64,000 bases of DNA from NCBI RefSeq assembly GCF_024159265.1, contig NZ_JAMYWY010000001.1:3224001-3288000 (forward strand), read 5' to 3'. A program made the position numbers and the translations under genes. This document shows positions 49,630-57,648 of this stretch, one piece after another. Under the pieces are notes generated by a model. The model had not been told where the DNA came from. It worked only from the letters and a program-made list of their open reading frames with translations, and ran no database searches. The stretch comes from Paenibacillus sp. 1781tsa1. GTDB taxonomy: Bacteria; Bacillota; Bacilli; Paenibacillales; Paenibacillaceae. Numbering within the stretch: the first letter of the stretch is position 1; every line of letters starts with the position of its first letter.

Positions 49630-50511
49630 TTAGTCGAAGAACAATTTGCGGTATACAAGGCTTTCACCGCCGCTACGAAATTCACCTGGTGTAACTCCGG
49701 TTATACTGCGAAAAGCTTTGATAAAATAACTTCCACTGGAATAGCCAACTTGTTCGGCGATGACTTCAATGCTAAAAGTGGTTCCGCGCAGCAGTTCCAA
49801 TGCTTTCTCGGTACGTACACGGGTCAGATAAGCACCTGGAGTCAAGCCTGTACTGGAGGAAAAGCGACGTATAAAGTGATATTTGGAAAGGGAAACATGC
49901 TCGGCAAGGTGATCGATGCTGATCATCTTGGAGTAGTTGTTTTCTATGTATTCAACGGCTATTTGAATGTTTTCAGACCAATTCTCCCTGTTGTGCAATG
50001 TTGTTTTCTGTAATCGAGTCAATTCTGTCATGAACTGATATACGCTGGATGATGCGATCAGAGGATCAGTGATTCTGCCTGCCGCCGCATCAGTCACGAT
50101 CATCCGCAACAGTCGGATGGGTGTACAGTCAGCGGGAAGATAGGGAACTTCTCCCGCTTCCCGAAGGAATTTTCGCCAATGGGGCAGAATAAGAGTGGGC
50201 CTGAACAGCAGGAACAGAAACTCCCAAGGTTCTTTTGATGCTGAATCATAGTAATAGCGATGTGCTCCTGGAATTTCCGCCAAAAAAGCTTGTCCTGCGG
50301 AAACATGATGAATGCGATTATTCGACTCAAATACACCTTCACCCGAGATTGTATATTGGAATAACAGGAGAGGCCCGTCCGAACGTTCGAGTCCATCCCA
50401 ATGATAAGAAGGATCGGTTATTGAATCACATCCAGCCGCATACAGTACACACAGTTGGAGCTCCTTGTCTTCGGCGAATCGAAACCCATAGGTACCTCTA
50501 GGGATATTCAT
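49630..50511 (-). CDS. AraC-family regulator upstream of the alpha-galactosidase
   Basis: 293 residues. The N-terminal cupin-like sugar-sensing domain (GPLLLFQYTISGEGVFES) is followed by two helix-turn-helix units at residues about 190-285: SIDHLAEHVSLSKYHFIRRF and VIAEQVGYSSGSYFIKAFRS. It probably activates the alpha-galactosidase gene just downstream in response to a galactoside. The start has GGAGAA upstream. Confidence 0.93.
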   Translation of the reverse strand: MNIPRGTYGFRFAEDKELQLCVLYAAGCDSITDPSYHWDGLERSDGPLLLFQYTISGEGVFESNNRIHHVSAGQAFLAEIPGAHRYYYDSASKEPWEFLFLLFRPTLILPHWRKFLREAGEVPYLPADCTPIRLLRMIVTDAAAGRITDPLIASSSVYQFMTELTRLQKTTLHNRENWSENIQIAVEYIENNYSKMISIDHLAEHVSLSKYHFIRRFSSSTGLTPGAYLTRVRTEKALELLRGTTFSIEVIAEQVGYSSGSYFIKAFRSITGVTPGEFRSGGESLVYRKLFFD

Positions 50512-50538
50512 GTCAGTTCTCCTTGTTGCCCTGAATTT

Positions 50539-51150
50539 TTACTGCGCTCCGCGAATGAAAATATCCACTAGTCTCTGACCTAATGAAAAATTGGAACCAT
50601 ATTTACGCAGGTTATCTTCCCGATTACCCATTAGCATCATGGTCGAGAAGGTTTCTGCCAGGAAAAACGGATCGTCCGTCCGTAGTCTGTTTGCATCCAT
50701 TGCCCGTTGAAAATGAGTGGCTAACACTTCGTGAATATGATGCTCCGCTTCACGTATGTCCTGAATTTGGGCATGGTCAAGAAAAGGCTCAGCTTCTCGA
50801 AGCATCGTTACAATCTCTGCATGTGGATTGGCCAGTCTGGCCTCTGCCAAACGCACAAGCCCCGACTCCAGATTCTCGGCTTGATCGAGCATATGCGATG
50901 TTAACCGGCTCACATTCTGAAGCATCGTTGTAAACGCGACTTTAAACAGCTCTGGTTTGCTAGTGAAATGATAATAAATGGTTGGTTTGGACACGTTACA
51001 TGCTTTGCCAATTTGCTGAAGTGTGACTGTTTCGTAGCCATACTCCATGAATAGCTTTGAAGCTGTATGAATAATGGTTTGCTGAATTGAGATATCGTCG
51101 TCGCCATGTTTGGGTCTTCCTGGCAAACGTTTGTATGATTTTTCTGTCAT
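50539..51150 (-). CDS. TetR-family regulator divergent from an alpha/beta hydrolase
   Basis: 203 residues from ATG 51150 with GGAGGG upstream. The helix-turn-helix is YETVTLQQIGKACNVSKPTI then YYHFTSKPEL, residues about 38-67. A perfect 26-bp palindrome lies 59 bases upstream of its start (51210-51235), in the gap to the divergent hydrolase gene. It probably represses itself and that hydrolase. Confidence 0.93.
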   Translation of the reverse strand: MTEKSYKRLPGRPKHGDDDISIQQTIIHTASKLFMEYGYETVTLQQIGKACNVSKPTIYYHFTSKPELFKVAFTTMLQNVSRLTSHMLDQAENLESGLVRLAEARLANPHAEIVTMLREAEPFLDHAQIQDIREAEHHIHEVLATHFQRAMDANRLRTDDPFFLAETFSTMMLMGNREDNLRKYGSNFSLGQRLVDIFIRGAQ

Positions 51151-51209
51151 TAGATTTCCCTCCATGAATATTTTATGACAAATAACGATAGTTAGCAAAA
51201 TCACCTTGT

Positions 51210-51235
51210 AATTATACTTACCGGTAAGTATAATT
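51210..51235. promoter_or_regulatory. Perfect 26-bp palindrome, TetR operator with back-to-back -10 boxes
   Basis: The sequence reads AATTATACTTACC and its exact reverse complement. Each arm contains TATAAT read outward on one strand, so one repressor dimer could cover the -10 of both divergent promoters. Confidence 0.85.
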
Positions 51236-51289
51236 TATGGAGAGTTAAAAAAGAGAACACATTATCCTCATAACAAGGTGGTTTTAGGA

Positions 51290-52051
51290 TTGAAAACAGC
51301 ACAACGTACAAACAAATGGAAGAAGATAATCATATGGACAATCTTGTCCATCGTTATCATCGTAGCCGGAGCTTTCGTATATCTTAATTCGGTTACGTAT
51401 AGTCCTTCTGAACGAGCTGAAGCGGCAATGACAAGTGATGCACAGGTTAATGTCACCAAGATTAAGGACGGTTACCGGTTTGAACCCGTGGGTGTAGAGG
51501 TAACTGAACCGAATATTATTTTTTATCCGGGCGGTCTAGTTGAACCTGAAAGTTATTCTCCACTTGCCAGAGAAATGGCAGAACAGGGACACCGGGTATA
51601 TATCGCGAACATGCCAATAAACTTGGCGATTTTCGGTCAAAACAAGGCTAATTCCTTTATCGAGGAACATCCCGATGAAGCATTTGTAATTGGCGGCCAT
51701 TCATTGGGAGGATCATTTGCATCTCGATATGCTGCTGAGCACAATGAGAAGTTGGAAGGCGTCTTTTTCTTGGCTTCCTATGCAGATGAAGGTGGGAGCT
51801 TGAAGAATACGGACTTGTCTATCTTACAGATTACAGGCTCGGACGACGGAGTACTTAACTGGGAAGACTGGGAGAACTCCAAAGCAAATATTCCGGAAAA
51901 AACGACATATGTAAGTATTGAGGGTGGAAATCACGGTCAATTTGGCTCATATGGCATGCAAAAAGGAGACAATCAGCCTGCTATTACGGAAGAAGAGCAG
52001 TTGGAAGAGGTTGTCGTAGCATTGCGGAACTGGATGGATAAATTAAAATAA
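51290..52051 (+). CDS. Membrane-anchored alpha/beta hydrolase
   Basis: 253 residues from TTG 51290, with AAGGTGG eight bases upstream; GTG 51278 is an alternative. An N-terminal membrane helix (residues about 13-32) precedes the alpha/beta-hydrolase fold. The nucleophile elbow is GGHSLGGS, and GGNHGQFG contains the catalytic His. The Asp partner may be in ITGSDDGVL. The substrate is unknown. It is divergent from the TetR gene and probably under its control. Confidence 0.9.
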   Translation: MKTAQRTNKWKKIIIWTILSIVIIVAGAFVYLNSVTYSPSERAEAAMTSDAQVNVTKIKDGYRFEPVGVEVTEPNIIFYPGGLVEPESYSPLAREMAEQGHRVYIANMPINLAIFGQNKANSFIEEHPDEAFVIGGHSLGGSFASRYAAEHNEKLEGVFFLASYADEGGSLKNTDLSILQITGSDDGVLNWEDWENSKANIPEKTTYVSIEGGNHGQFGSYGMQKGDNQPAITEEEQLEEVVVALRNWMDKLK

Positions 52052-52097
52052 TATAATCAACTATGTGCTGAACGGTAATGATTCGTGGTACGATTAA

Positions 52098-52122
52098 AGT
52101 CGCTATTTTAGCGGCTTTTTTT
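52098..52122 (+). terminator. Intrinsic terminator, AGTCGCT/AGCGGCT type
   Basis: AGTCGCTA / TAGCGGCT with one G-T pair, followed by seven T residues, after the hydrolase gene. Confidence 0.85.
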
Positions 52123-52247
52123 GTTGAAGGATACGGCTGTGCCTCAGTGGGACAGGGTTAACTGCTTTTATTGATTGAATTTCAATTCAATGATAGGCTT
52201 ATACACGGAAGACAGCAAGAGCAAGAACATCAAAAGGAGAAAAGATT

Positions 52248-52682
52248 ATGTTTTACAGAAAATTTGCTTACACGTTAGTGATCATCCTCGCTGCATTATT
52301 GTTCTCCGGTTGTACATCAGAGTCTGTGCTTGATATCGGATCACCTCAAGTTTCGGAGGATATGGGATTTGATGAGGTTGCCAATTATATCTCGGAGTAT
52401 AAAGAGCTCCCACCCAACTATATCACCAAGAAAGAGGCCAGTGATCTGGGATGGGAACCAAGTGAAGGGAATTTACGTGAAGTGGCTCCAGGTAAAAGCA
52501 TTGGCGGCGACGTGTTCAGAAACCGGGAAGGACTGCTCCCCAACAAAAAAGGCCGGATATGGTATGAAGCCGATATAAATTACTCAGGAGGACGGCGCGG
52601 AAGCGACCGAATTCTATATTCGAATGACGGTCTAATCTATAAGACGACAGATCATTACAAGTCATTTGAACAGTTAAAATAA
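52248..52682 (+). CDS. Barnase-like guanyl-preferring ribonuclease, predicted lipoprotein
   Basis: 144 residues. The N-terminus is a signal peptide ending in LLFSGC, with Cys22 as likely lipid-anchored residue. Residues about 38-144 align clearly with Bacillus barnase: LPPNYITKKEASDLGW, VAPGKSIGGDVFRNREG, WYEADINY, SDRILYSNDGLIYKTTDHY. Catalytic residues correspond: E107 (barnase E73), R117 (R83), R121 (R87), H136 (H102), K61 (K27). Barnase Arg72 is Tyr106 here. The barstar inhibitor gene follows at 52697. Known barnase is released outside the cell; anchoring is inferred. Confidence 0.94.
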   Translation: MFYRKFAYTLVIILAALLFSGCTSESVLDIGSPQVSEDMGFDEVANYISEYKELPPNYITKKEASDLGWEPSEGNLREVAPGKSIGGDVFRNREGLLPNKKGRIWYEADINYSGGRRGSDRILYSNDGLIYKTTDHYKSFEQLK

Positions 52683-52696
52683 ATGGAGGAACTAAT

Positions 52697-52972
52697 ATGA
52701 GCAATATTCAGATTGACGGATACCACATTCACAGCAAGGAAGAATTGCATCACGTTCTTCAGAACCAGCTTGAGTTAGACGAGAACTACGGAGGCAATTT
52801 GGACGCGCTGTGGGATGTCTTAACTGGAGCTGTAAGTATGCCGCTTACTGTTCAGTGGATTGGCTTTGAGAAGAGCAAAGAAATTCTTGGAGATTACGCT
52901 GACCAAGTCATGGAATTGTTGCGGGAAGTTGAAGCGGAGATCCAAGGATTTACGTTGGAATTATATTACTGA
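52697..52972 (+). CDS. Barstar-like ribonuclease inhibitor
   Basis: 91 residues, normal length for barstar. NYGGNLDALWDVLTG (residues 30-44) matches the inhibitory helix; D36 and D40 correspond to barstar D35 and D39, and W39 to W38. Barstar Tyr29 is Asn30 here. It has no signal peptide and stays in the cytoplasm, protecting against RNase before export. Its start is 14 bases after the RNase stop, with GGAGG upstream. Confidence 0.95.
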   Translation: MSNIQIDGYHIHSKEELHHVLQNQLELDENYGGNLDALWDVLTGAVSMPLTVQWIGFEKSKEILGDYADQVMELLREVEAEIQGFTLELYY

Positions 52973-52994
52973 AAAGTATGTTTGGTGTGATGAG

Positions 52995-53018
52995 GCGATG
53001 GGCAACCATCGCTTTTTT
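52995..53018 (+). terminator. Intrinsic terminator of the RNase/inhibitor pair
   Basis: GCGATGG-GCAA-CCATCGC followed by six T residues, 22 bases after the inhibitor stop. Confidence 0.9.
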
Positions 53019-53029
53019 GGTCTTCAGAT

Positions 53030-53062
53030 TCTACTCAGACTCTACTCAAACTCTACTCAAAC
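53030..53062 (+). repeat. Tandem 11-base repeat
   Basis: Three head-to-tail copies of TCTACTCAAAC, the first with one A to G change. It lies in the noncoding region between the RNase/inhibitor terminator and the next gene. Confidence 0.8.
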
Positions 53063-53267
53063 TCATGTCTAGATCATGCTATTTCATGGCTTAATAATCA
53101 AGGTTGGGGTTAGTAGACTTCCTTATACTTTAAGCATGGAATAGGTTAGGCGGGAGTGTACTCGTACACTAACAGTTGAATATGTAAGCGTATACTACTC
53201 CATAGCGAACCATCTTAATGTCTGGATTGGTTATTACAACTAACACCATTTAGGGGGCAGAAAAATA

Positions 53268-54962
53268 ATGAGAGTCGTTTCAAAAATGCTAGGAGCATGT
53301 CTCGTAACGAGTGTTGTGCTGGTTTCCGCAGGTTGCGGAAACGCTGCAGAGAATTCCGAATCGAATACCAGTGACCCCAACAGTCCGATTACGTTTACCT
53401 TCTTTGGCGCAGATGCAAGTCCCAACTGGAACAATATGCAGGATGCTGTAGGGAGGAAAATTACGGAAGAAACGGGTGTAACCATTAATGCTGAATTCGA
53501 TATCTCAAGCGGAGGAGGAAACGACCGTATATCCCTTATGGCCGCCAGCGGTGATTACCCGGATTTAATATTCCCTAAAGGTAACCTGAGCAGACTTGTT
53601 GATGCTGGTGCAATGATTGATCTGACGGATCTGATCGAAGAACATGCGCCCAATTTGAAAAAAATTTACGGTGAGCATTTTAATCGCTTGAAATATAGCA
53701 ATGAAGACCCATCCATATATTGGATTCCAACGAATGGTGCGATTGATCAAGAAAGCTTCGATGCCACGAATGGTGCTGCTATTCAGCACCGAGTAGTCAA
53801 AGAACTTGGATACCCCGAGATCAAAACCTTGGAGGATTATGAAAATGTCCTGCGTGAGTATTATAAAAATAATCCAACTACGGATGATGGCCAACCGACA
53901 ATCCCGCTGACACTCAGTGCAGATGGATGGCGGCGAATGATCACCGTTACCGATCCGGCAGTGATGGCTACTGGAGGACCTGGGGATGGTGAATATTTCA
54001 TTAACCCTGACACATATGAAGCTGTTCTTCATTATAAGCGTCCTGAGGAGAAGGAATATTTCCGTTGGTTGAACAAAATGTATAATGAAGGTCTAGTAGG
54101 TAAAGACAGTTTTGTACAAAAGGATGATCAGTATAAGTCCAAAATCGCCAGTGGACGTGTTCTATCGGTGCTTGATCCGCTTTGGGGATTCAGCGATGCG
54201 GAAAATGCTTTGAAAAGTGCAGGCAAGGACGACATGACTTACGGATTCTATCCTGTAACGCTGAACGACAGCTTCCAACGCAAAGATTTTCAGGATATCG
54301 GATTCGATGGATATGGTATCGGCATAACTGTTGATGCTGAAGACCCTGTCCGGGCCATCAAATTCCTGGATTGGCTTTCTTCTGAGGAAGGTCAAGTATT
54401 AAGAAATTGGGGTATCGAAGGTGAACATTACGTTGTGGAAGACGGAGTTCGCAAAATACCGGCAGATATTCAGGAGCGTAAAAACAAAGACAATAGCACA
54501 TTCAGCAAAGAAACCGGTATAAACTTATACACCATTTTTGGCGCTCATTATGGAGACGGTGTCAAAGATTCAACGGACAACTATTATACAACCAACTATC
54601 CTGAGCAGATCCAGGAAGGTTATTCTGATATAGAAAAAGAAACGCTGAAAGGTTATGGTATTACAACCTGGAAGGAGCTGTTCCCTGACGGAGATGAGTT
54701 CCCGGTGAAAGAGTGGGGTGCAGCCTATAATATGCCGATTCCTACGGATAGCGGAGACTATAACGTGGTGTATCAGAAGACACAAGATATTATCCAGAAA
54801 CGGATCGCGGAAGCAATTACATCCTCTCCGAGTGCTTTTGAAGACATATATGATAACATGATTACCGAACTTGATAGTGCAGGTGCAGTTGCCATGGAAC
54901 AGCAGTATACAGAGTGGATTAAAGATCGCGTTAGATTATGGACTGGAAGAGAGATCAATTAA
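53268..54962 (+). CDS. Extracellular solute-binding lipoprotein (YtcQ/LplA-like)
   Basis: 564 residues, longer than typical sugar-binding proteins, as in YtcQ/LplA-type oligosaccharide receptors. The lipobox VSAGC puts the anchor at Cys23. The body has FDISSGGGNDRISLMAASGD near residues 68-87 and ITTWKELFPDG near the end. No permease or ATPase gene lies nearby, so it must use another importer. It is followed by a converging AraC gene and xylanolytic GH43 genes, which suggests a xylan- or arabinan-derived ligand. Confidence 0.92.
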   Translation: MRVVSKMLGACLVTSVVLVSAGCGNAAENSESNTSDPNSPITFTFFGADASPNWNNMQDAVGRKITEETGVTINAEFDISSGGGNDRISLMAASGDYPDLIFPKGNLSRLVDAGAMIDLTDLIEEHAPNLKKIYGEHFNRLKYSNEDPSIYWIPTNGAIDQESFDATNGAAIQHRVVKELGYPEIKTLEDYENVLREYYKNNPTTDDGQPTIPLTLSADGWRRMITVTDPAVMATGGPGDGEYFINPDTYEAVLHYKRPEEKEYFRWLNKMYNEGLVGKDSFVQKDDQYKSKIASGRVLSVLDPLWGFSDAENALKSAGKDDMTYGFYPVTLNDSFQRKDFQDIGFDGYGIGITVDAEDPVRAIKFLDWLSSEEGQVLRNWGIEGEHYVVEDGVRKIPADIQERKNKDNSTFSKETGINLYTIFGAHYGDGVKDSTDNYYTTNYPEQIQEGYSDIEKETLKGYGITTWKELFPDGDEFPVKEWGAAYNMPIPTDSGDYNVVYQKTQDIIQKRIAEAITSSPSAFEDIYDNMITELDSAGAVAMEQQYTEWIKDRVRLWTGREIN

Positions 54963-55100
54963 CCCGCGGACATGATCTCGTTAACTGGTTAAATGCAGAT
55001 TAGATACGCCTCGCAAGCAAATGAAGAAAAAGAGAAACATCGAGCCAACCTACATGGCTTGATGTTTTTTACTTGGCGAATTATCTTGTCGTTATCATCA

Positions 55101-55961
55101 TCATATTTCGATTGCATCACGTCGTTGTTTGCTATATTTGCCCGGAGAAATGCCGACCATTTTAGTGAAACTGCGAATAAAATTGGCATAGTCACTAAAA
55201 CCCGATTGAAAGCATGCATCCGTAATACTCATTCCATCAGATAGGTGGAATTTGGCACGTTCTATACGACGACCCAAAATGTAGGAGCGGATCGTTAATC
55301 CGGTATGCTTTTTGAACTGTCGGCTGATGTATGTGCTGTTCATATAGAATGCTTCGGCAAGTTTACGAAGTGTAATATCTTGATTAAGATGAACCTCAAT
55401 ATAATCCATCGTTTCACGAACCAGCTCAGGCATGATGTCATTGGGAACAAATGAATTGTTGTGAAACCAGACGTTAACCATGACCAATAATTGGGCTACC
55501 GCTGCATTAATTTTGATGTCCGTGCCATAAGCATCCGAAGCAAGCAGTCCCTCCAGTTCGTTCGTCCATTGCATCATCATTTTCAAGCCTTGATTGTCTA
55601 AATGCACGATATTGCCTTTTCCTTTTGGGCGATGATCAAAACATGACGACAGATTGGTTGATGGCGTAGACAGCTGGTAAAGGTATGTTTTTTTTAGATT
55701 GATTGTAATGCGCTCATACTCAGATTCATCCAGTATAAAGGCTCGGTGCATCTCCTCGGGTGACATTACAAGCAAATCACCAGGCTGTACATGGTAACAT
55801 CGATTTTCTACATAAAAGTGAACGTTCCCACGAAGAAACAGGTAGATCTCGTATGCATTATGGCGATGATAGATTGTTTCCAGCTTATACGTCGTTACGC
55901 GGTGCAGATATAAGAGCTCAGGCTCGATGGGATCATAAAAACACTCAGAGGATCCACTCAT
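55101..55961 (-). CDS. AraC-family regulator beside GH43 genes
   Basis: 286 residues. An N-terminal cupin domain (IYHRHNAYEIYLFLRGNVHF) senses a sugar. The C-terminal helix-turn-helix pair is TLRKLAEAFYMNSTYISRQF and ITDACFQSGFSDYANFIRSF. AGGAGG precedes the start. It is divergent from the GH43 genes, with about 160 bases between, and is likely their activator. Confidence 0.93.
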   Translation of the reverse strand: MSGSSECFYDPIEPELLYLHRVTTYKLETIYHRHNAYEIYLFLRGNVHFYVENRCYHVQPGDLLVMSPEEMHRAFILDESEYERITINLKKTYLYQLSTPSTNLSSCFDHRPKGKGNIVHLDNQGLKMMMQWTNELEGLLASDAYGTDIKINAAVAQLLVMVNVWFHNNSFVPNDIMPELVRETMDYIEVHLNQDITLRKLAEAFYMNSTYISRQFKKHTGLTIRSYILGRRIERAKFHLSDGMSITDACFQSGFSDYANFIRSFTKMVGISPGKYSKQRRDAIEI

Positions 55962-56066
55962 GAAGTACCTCCTGTCATTTCACGCAATAAATAGAGCGGT
56001 TAACGCAATGAAATTGTATTCAGGTTACCTTAAAATGTAATCATCCTATCATGATACCTTTTGTAT

Positions 56067-56080
56067 TGCAAACGCTTTCT
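56067..56080. promoter_or_regulatory. Cre-like box upstream of the GH43 genes
   Basis: TGCAAACGCTTTCT resembles the cre consensus TGWAANCGNTNWCA with two mismatches. It is 44 bases before the GH43 start, between the divergent AraC and GH43 genes. Confidence 0.4.
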
Positions 56081-56123
56081 TAGATAGAGCACAACTAATA
56101 ACGATTATAGGGGGAGTAATTCG

Positions 56124-57641
56124 ATGAATCATCATTCTACACCACTTGCTGGTGAGCAAAACCAAGACCAAGATGCCAATTGGGAGAGTATTCCAAGGGA
56201 GATTGGTAAGCTTCGTCCCAACGGTAACCCTCTGGTGGCCCACAAATTCGGAGCCGATCCCTATGCTCTGGTATTTAACAATAGAGTCTACTTATATATG
56301 ACAAGTGATAAGCTTGAATATGATAAGGACGGTCTTCCACAGAAAAACAGCTATAGTTCAATCAACCGGATTACGGTTATTTCCTCAGATGACTTAATCA
56401 ACTGGACTGATCATGGGGAGATCAGAGTTGCCGGACCTCAAGGTGCAGCAACATGGGCTTCGCAATCCTGGGCCCCGGCAGCTGCTCATCAAATCTTGGA
56501 TGGCGAGGATTGCTTCTTTCTTTATTTCGCTAACAACGCCAGTGGAATCGGGGTATTGTCTGCGCCAACACCTGTAGGTCCATGGGTAGACCCTATCGGA
56601 AAAGCACTTATTACAAGAGAGACTCCGGGAGTGGAAGACGTAACTTGGCTGTTCGATCCAGCTGTACTTGTAGATGATGATCATGAGGCTTACCTCTACT
56701 TTGGTGGTGGTATTCCGGAAGGGAAAGCAGGAAGACCTGATACGGCAAGAGTTATGCGATTGGGAGACGATATGATCAGTGTCGTTGGCACAGCTAAGGT
56801 TATTCAGGCGCCTTATATGTTTGAAAGCTCAGGGATACATAAATATAATAATAATTACTACTATACGTATTGTTCCAATTTTGACAAGGCAGATCGGCCA
56901 GAGGGTAGCCCGCCACCCGGTGAGATTGCCTATATGACTAGCGTTCAACCAATGGGTCCATGGACATATCAGGGCACGCTGCTCCAGAATCCCGGACACT
57001 TCTTTGGTATTGGTGGCAACAACCACCAGGCTATATTTCAACTAGCAGATCAGTGGTACATTGTCTATCATGCCCAAACATTATGCCAAGCCATGAATAT
57101 TCCCGAAGGTTACCGTTCAACACATGTGAATCGAGTCGAGCATGATGAGGCTACGGGTAAGATTAAGAAAGTACATGCAGATTATCAGGGCGTGGATCAA
57201 ATTAAGTATTTCAATCCCTATAAGCCGGTAACAGGTTCCACAATTGGATGGAGCAGCAGAGTATCCACTGAGCAATATCCGGACTCTGGTGAGATGTCTG
57301 TATCAGATTCGAATATCATTGCCGTCAAGCTGCAAAATGAAAGCTGGATAGCCATATCCAAGGCTGATTTTGAAAGTGGAGGACCTTCTAGGTTCTCAGC
57401 CATGATTTCGAATCAAGGAACCGAAGGTACGTTGGAGCTTCGGATTGATCGCACGGACGGACCTTTAATTGGAGAACTCATTGTTCCGCCCGCCACCGAA
57501 TCTCTTCAATGGATGGAGGTAACAACCAAAGTTACGGGTGCACAAGGTGTGCAAGACTTGTATATTATCTTTAAAAGTACAACAGACAGCTCAAGTATTC
57601 TTTTAAGAGAATGGAAGTTTAATAGAAAAAATGAGGTGTAA
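56124..57641 (+). CDS. Glycoside hydrolase family 43 with C-terminal CBM6-like domain
   Basis: 505 residues, no signal peptide, so cytoplasmic. The five-bladed propeller is indicated by the GH43 residues: base D45 in GADPYALV, D178 in WLFDPAVL, and acid E234 in MFESSGIHK. From about residue 380 a beta-sandwich resembling CBM6 follows (ESWIAISKADFESGGPSRFS). Such enzymes remove arabinose or xylose from arabinoxylan oligosaccharides. Eight bases separate it from the next GH43 gene. Confidence 0.92.
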   Translation: MNHHSTPLAGEQNQDQDANWESIPREIGKLRPNGNPLVAHKFGADPYALVFNNRVYLYMTSDKLEYDKDGLPQKNSYSSINRITVISSDDLINWTDHGEIRVAGPQGAATWASQSWAPAAAHQILDGEDCFFLYFANNASGIGVLSAPTPVGPWVDPIGKALITRETPGVEDVTWLFDPAVLVDDDHEAYLYFGGGIPEGKAGRPDTARVMRLGDDMISVVGTAKVIQAPYMFESSGIHKYNNNYYYTYCSNFDKADRPEGSPPPGEIAYMTSVQPMGPWTYQGTLLQNPGHFFGIGGNNHQAIFQLADQWYIVYHAQTLCQAMNIPEGYRSTHVNRVEHDEATGKIKKVHADYQGVDQIKYFNPYKPVTGSTIGWSSRVSTEQYPDSGEMSVSDSNIIAVKLQNESWIAISKADFESGGPSRFSAMISNQGTEGTLELRIDRTDGPLIGELIVPPATESLQWMEVTTKVTGAQGVQDLYIIFKSTTDSSSILLREWKFNRKNEV

Positions 57642-57648
57642 TTAAAGC

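Noticed and set aside
53183..53196. Cre-like TGTAAGCGTATACT before the 53268 binding-protein gene
   Set aside because: Two mismatches to the consensus at important positions; not strong enough to list as a site.
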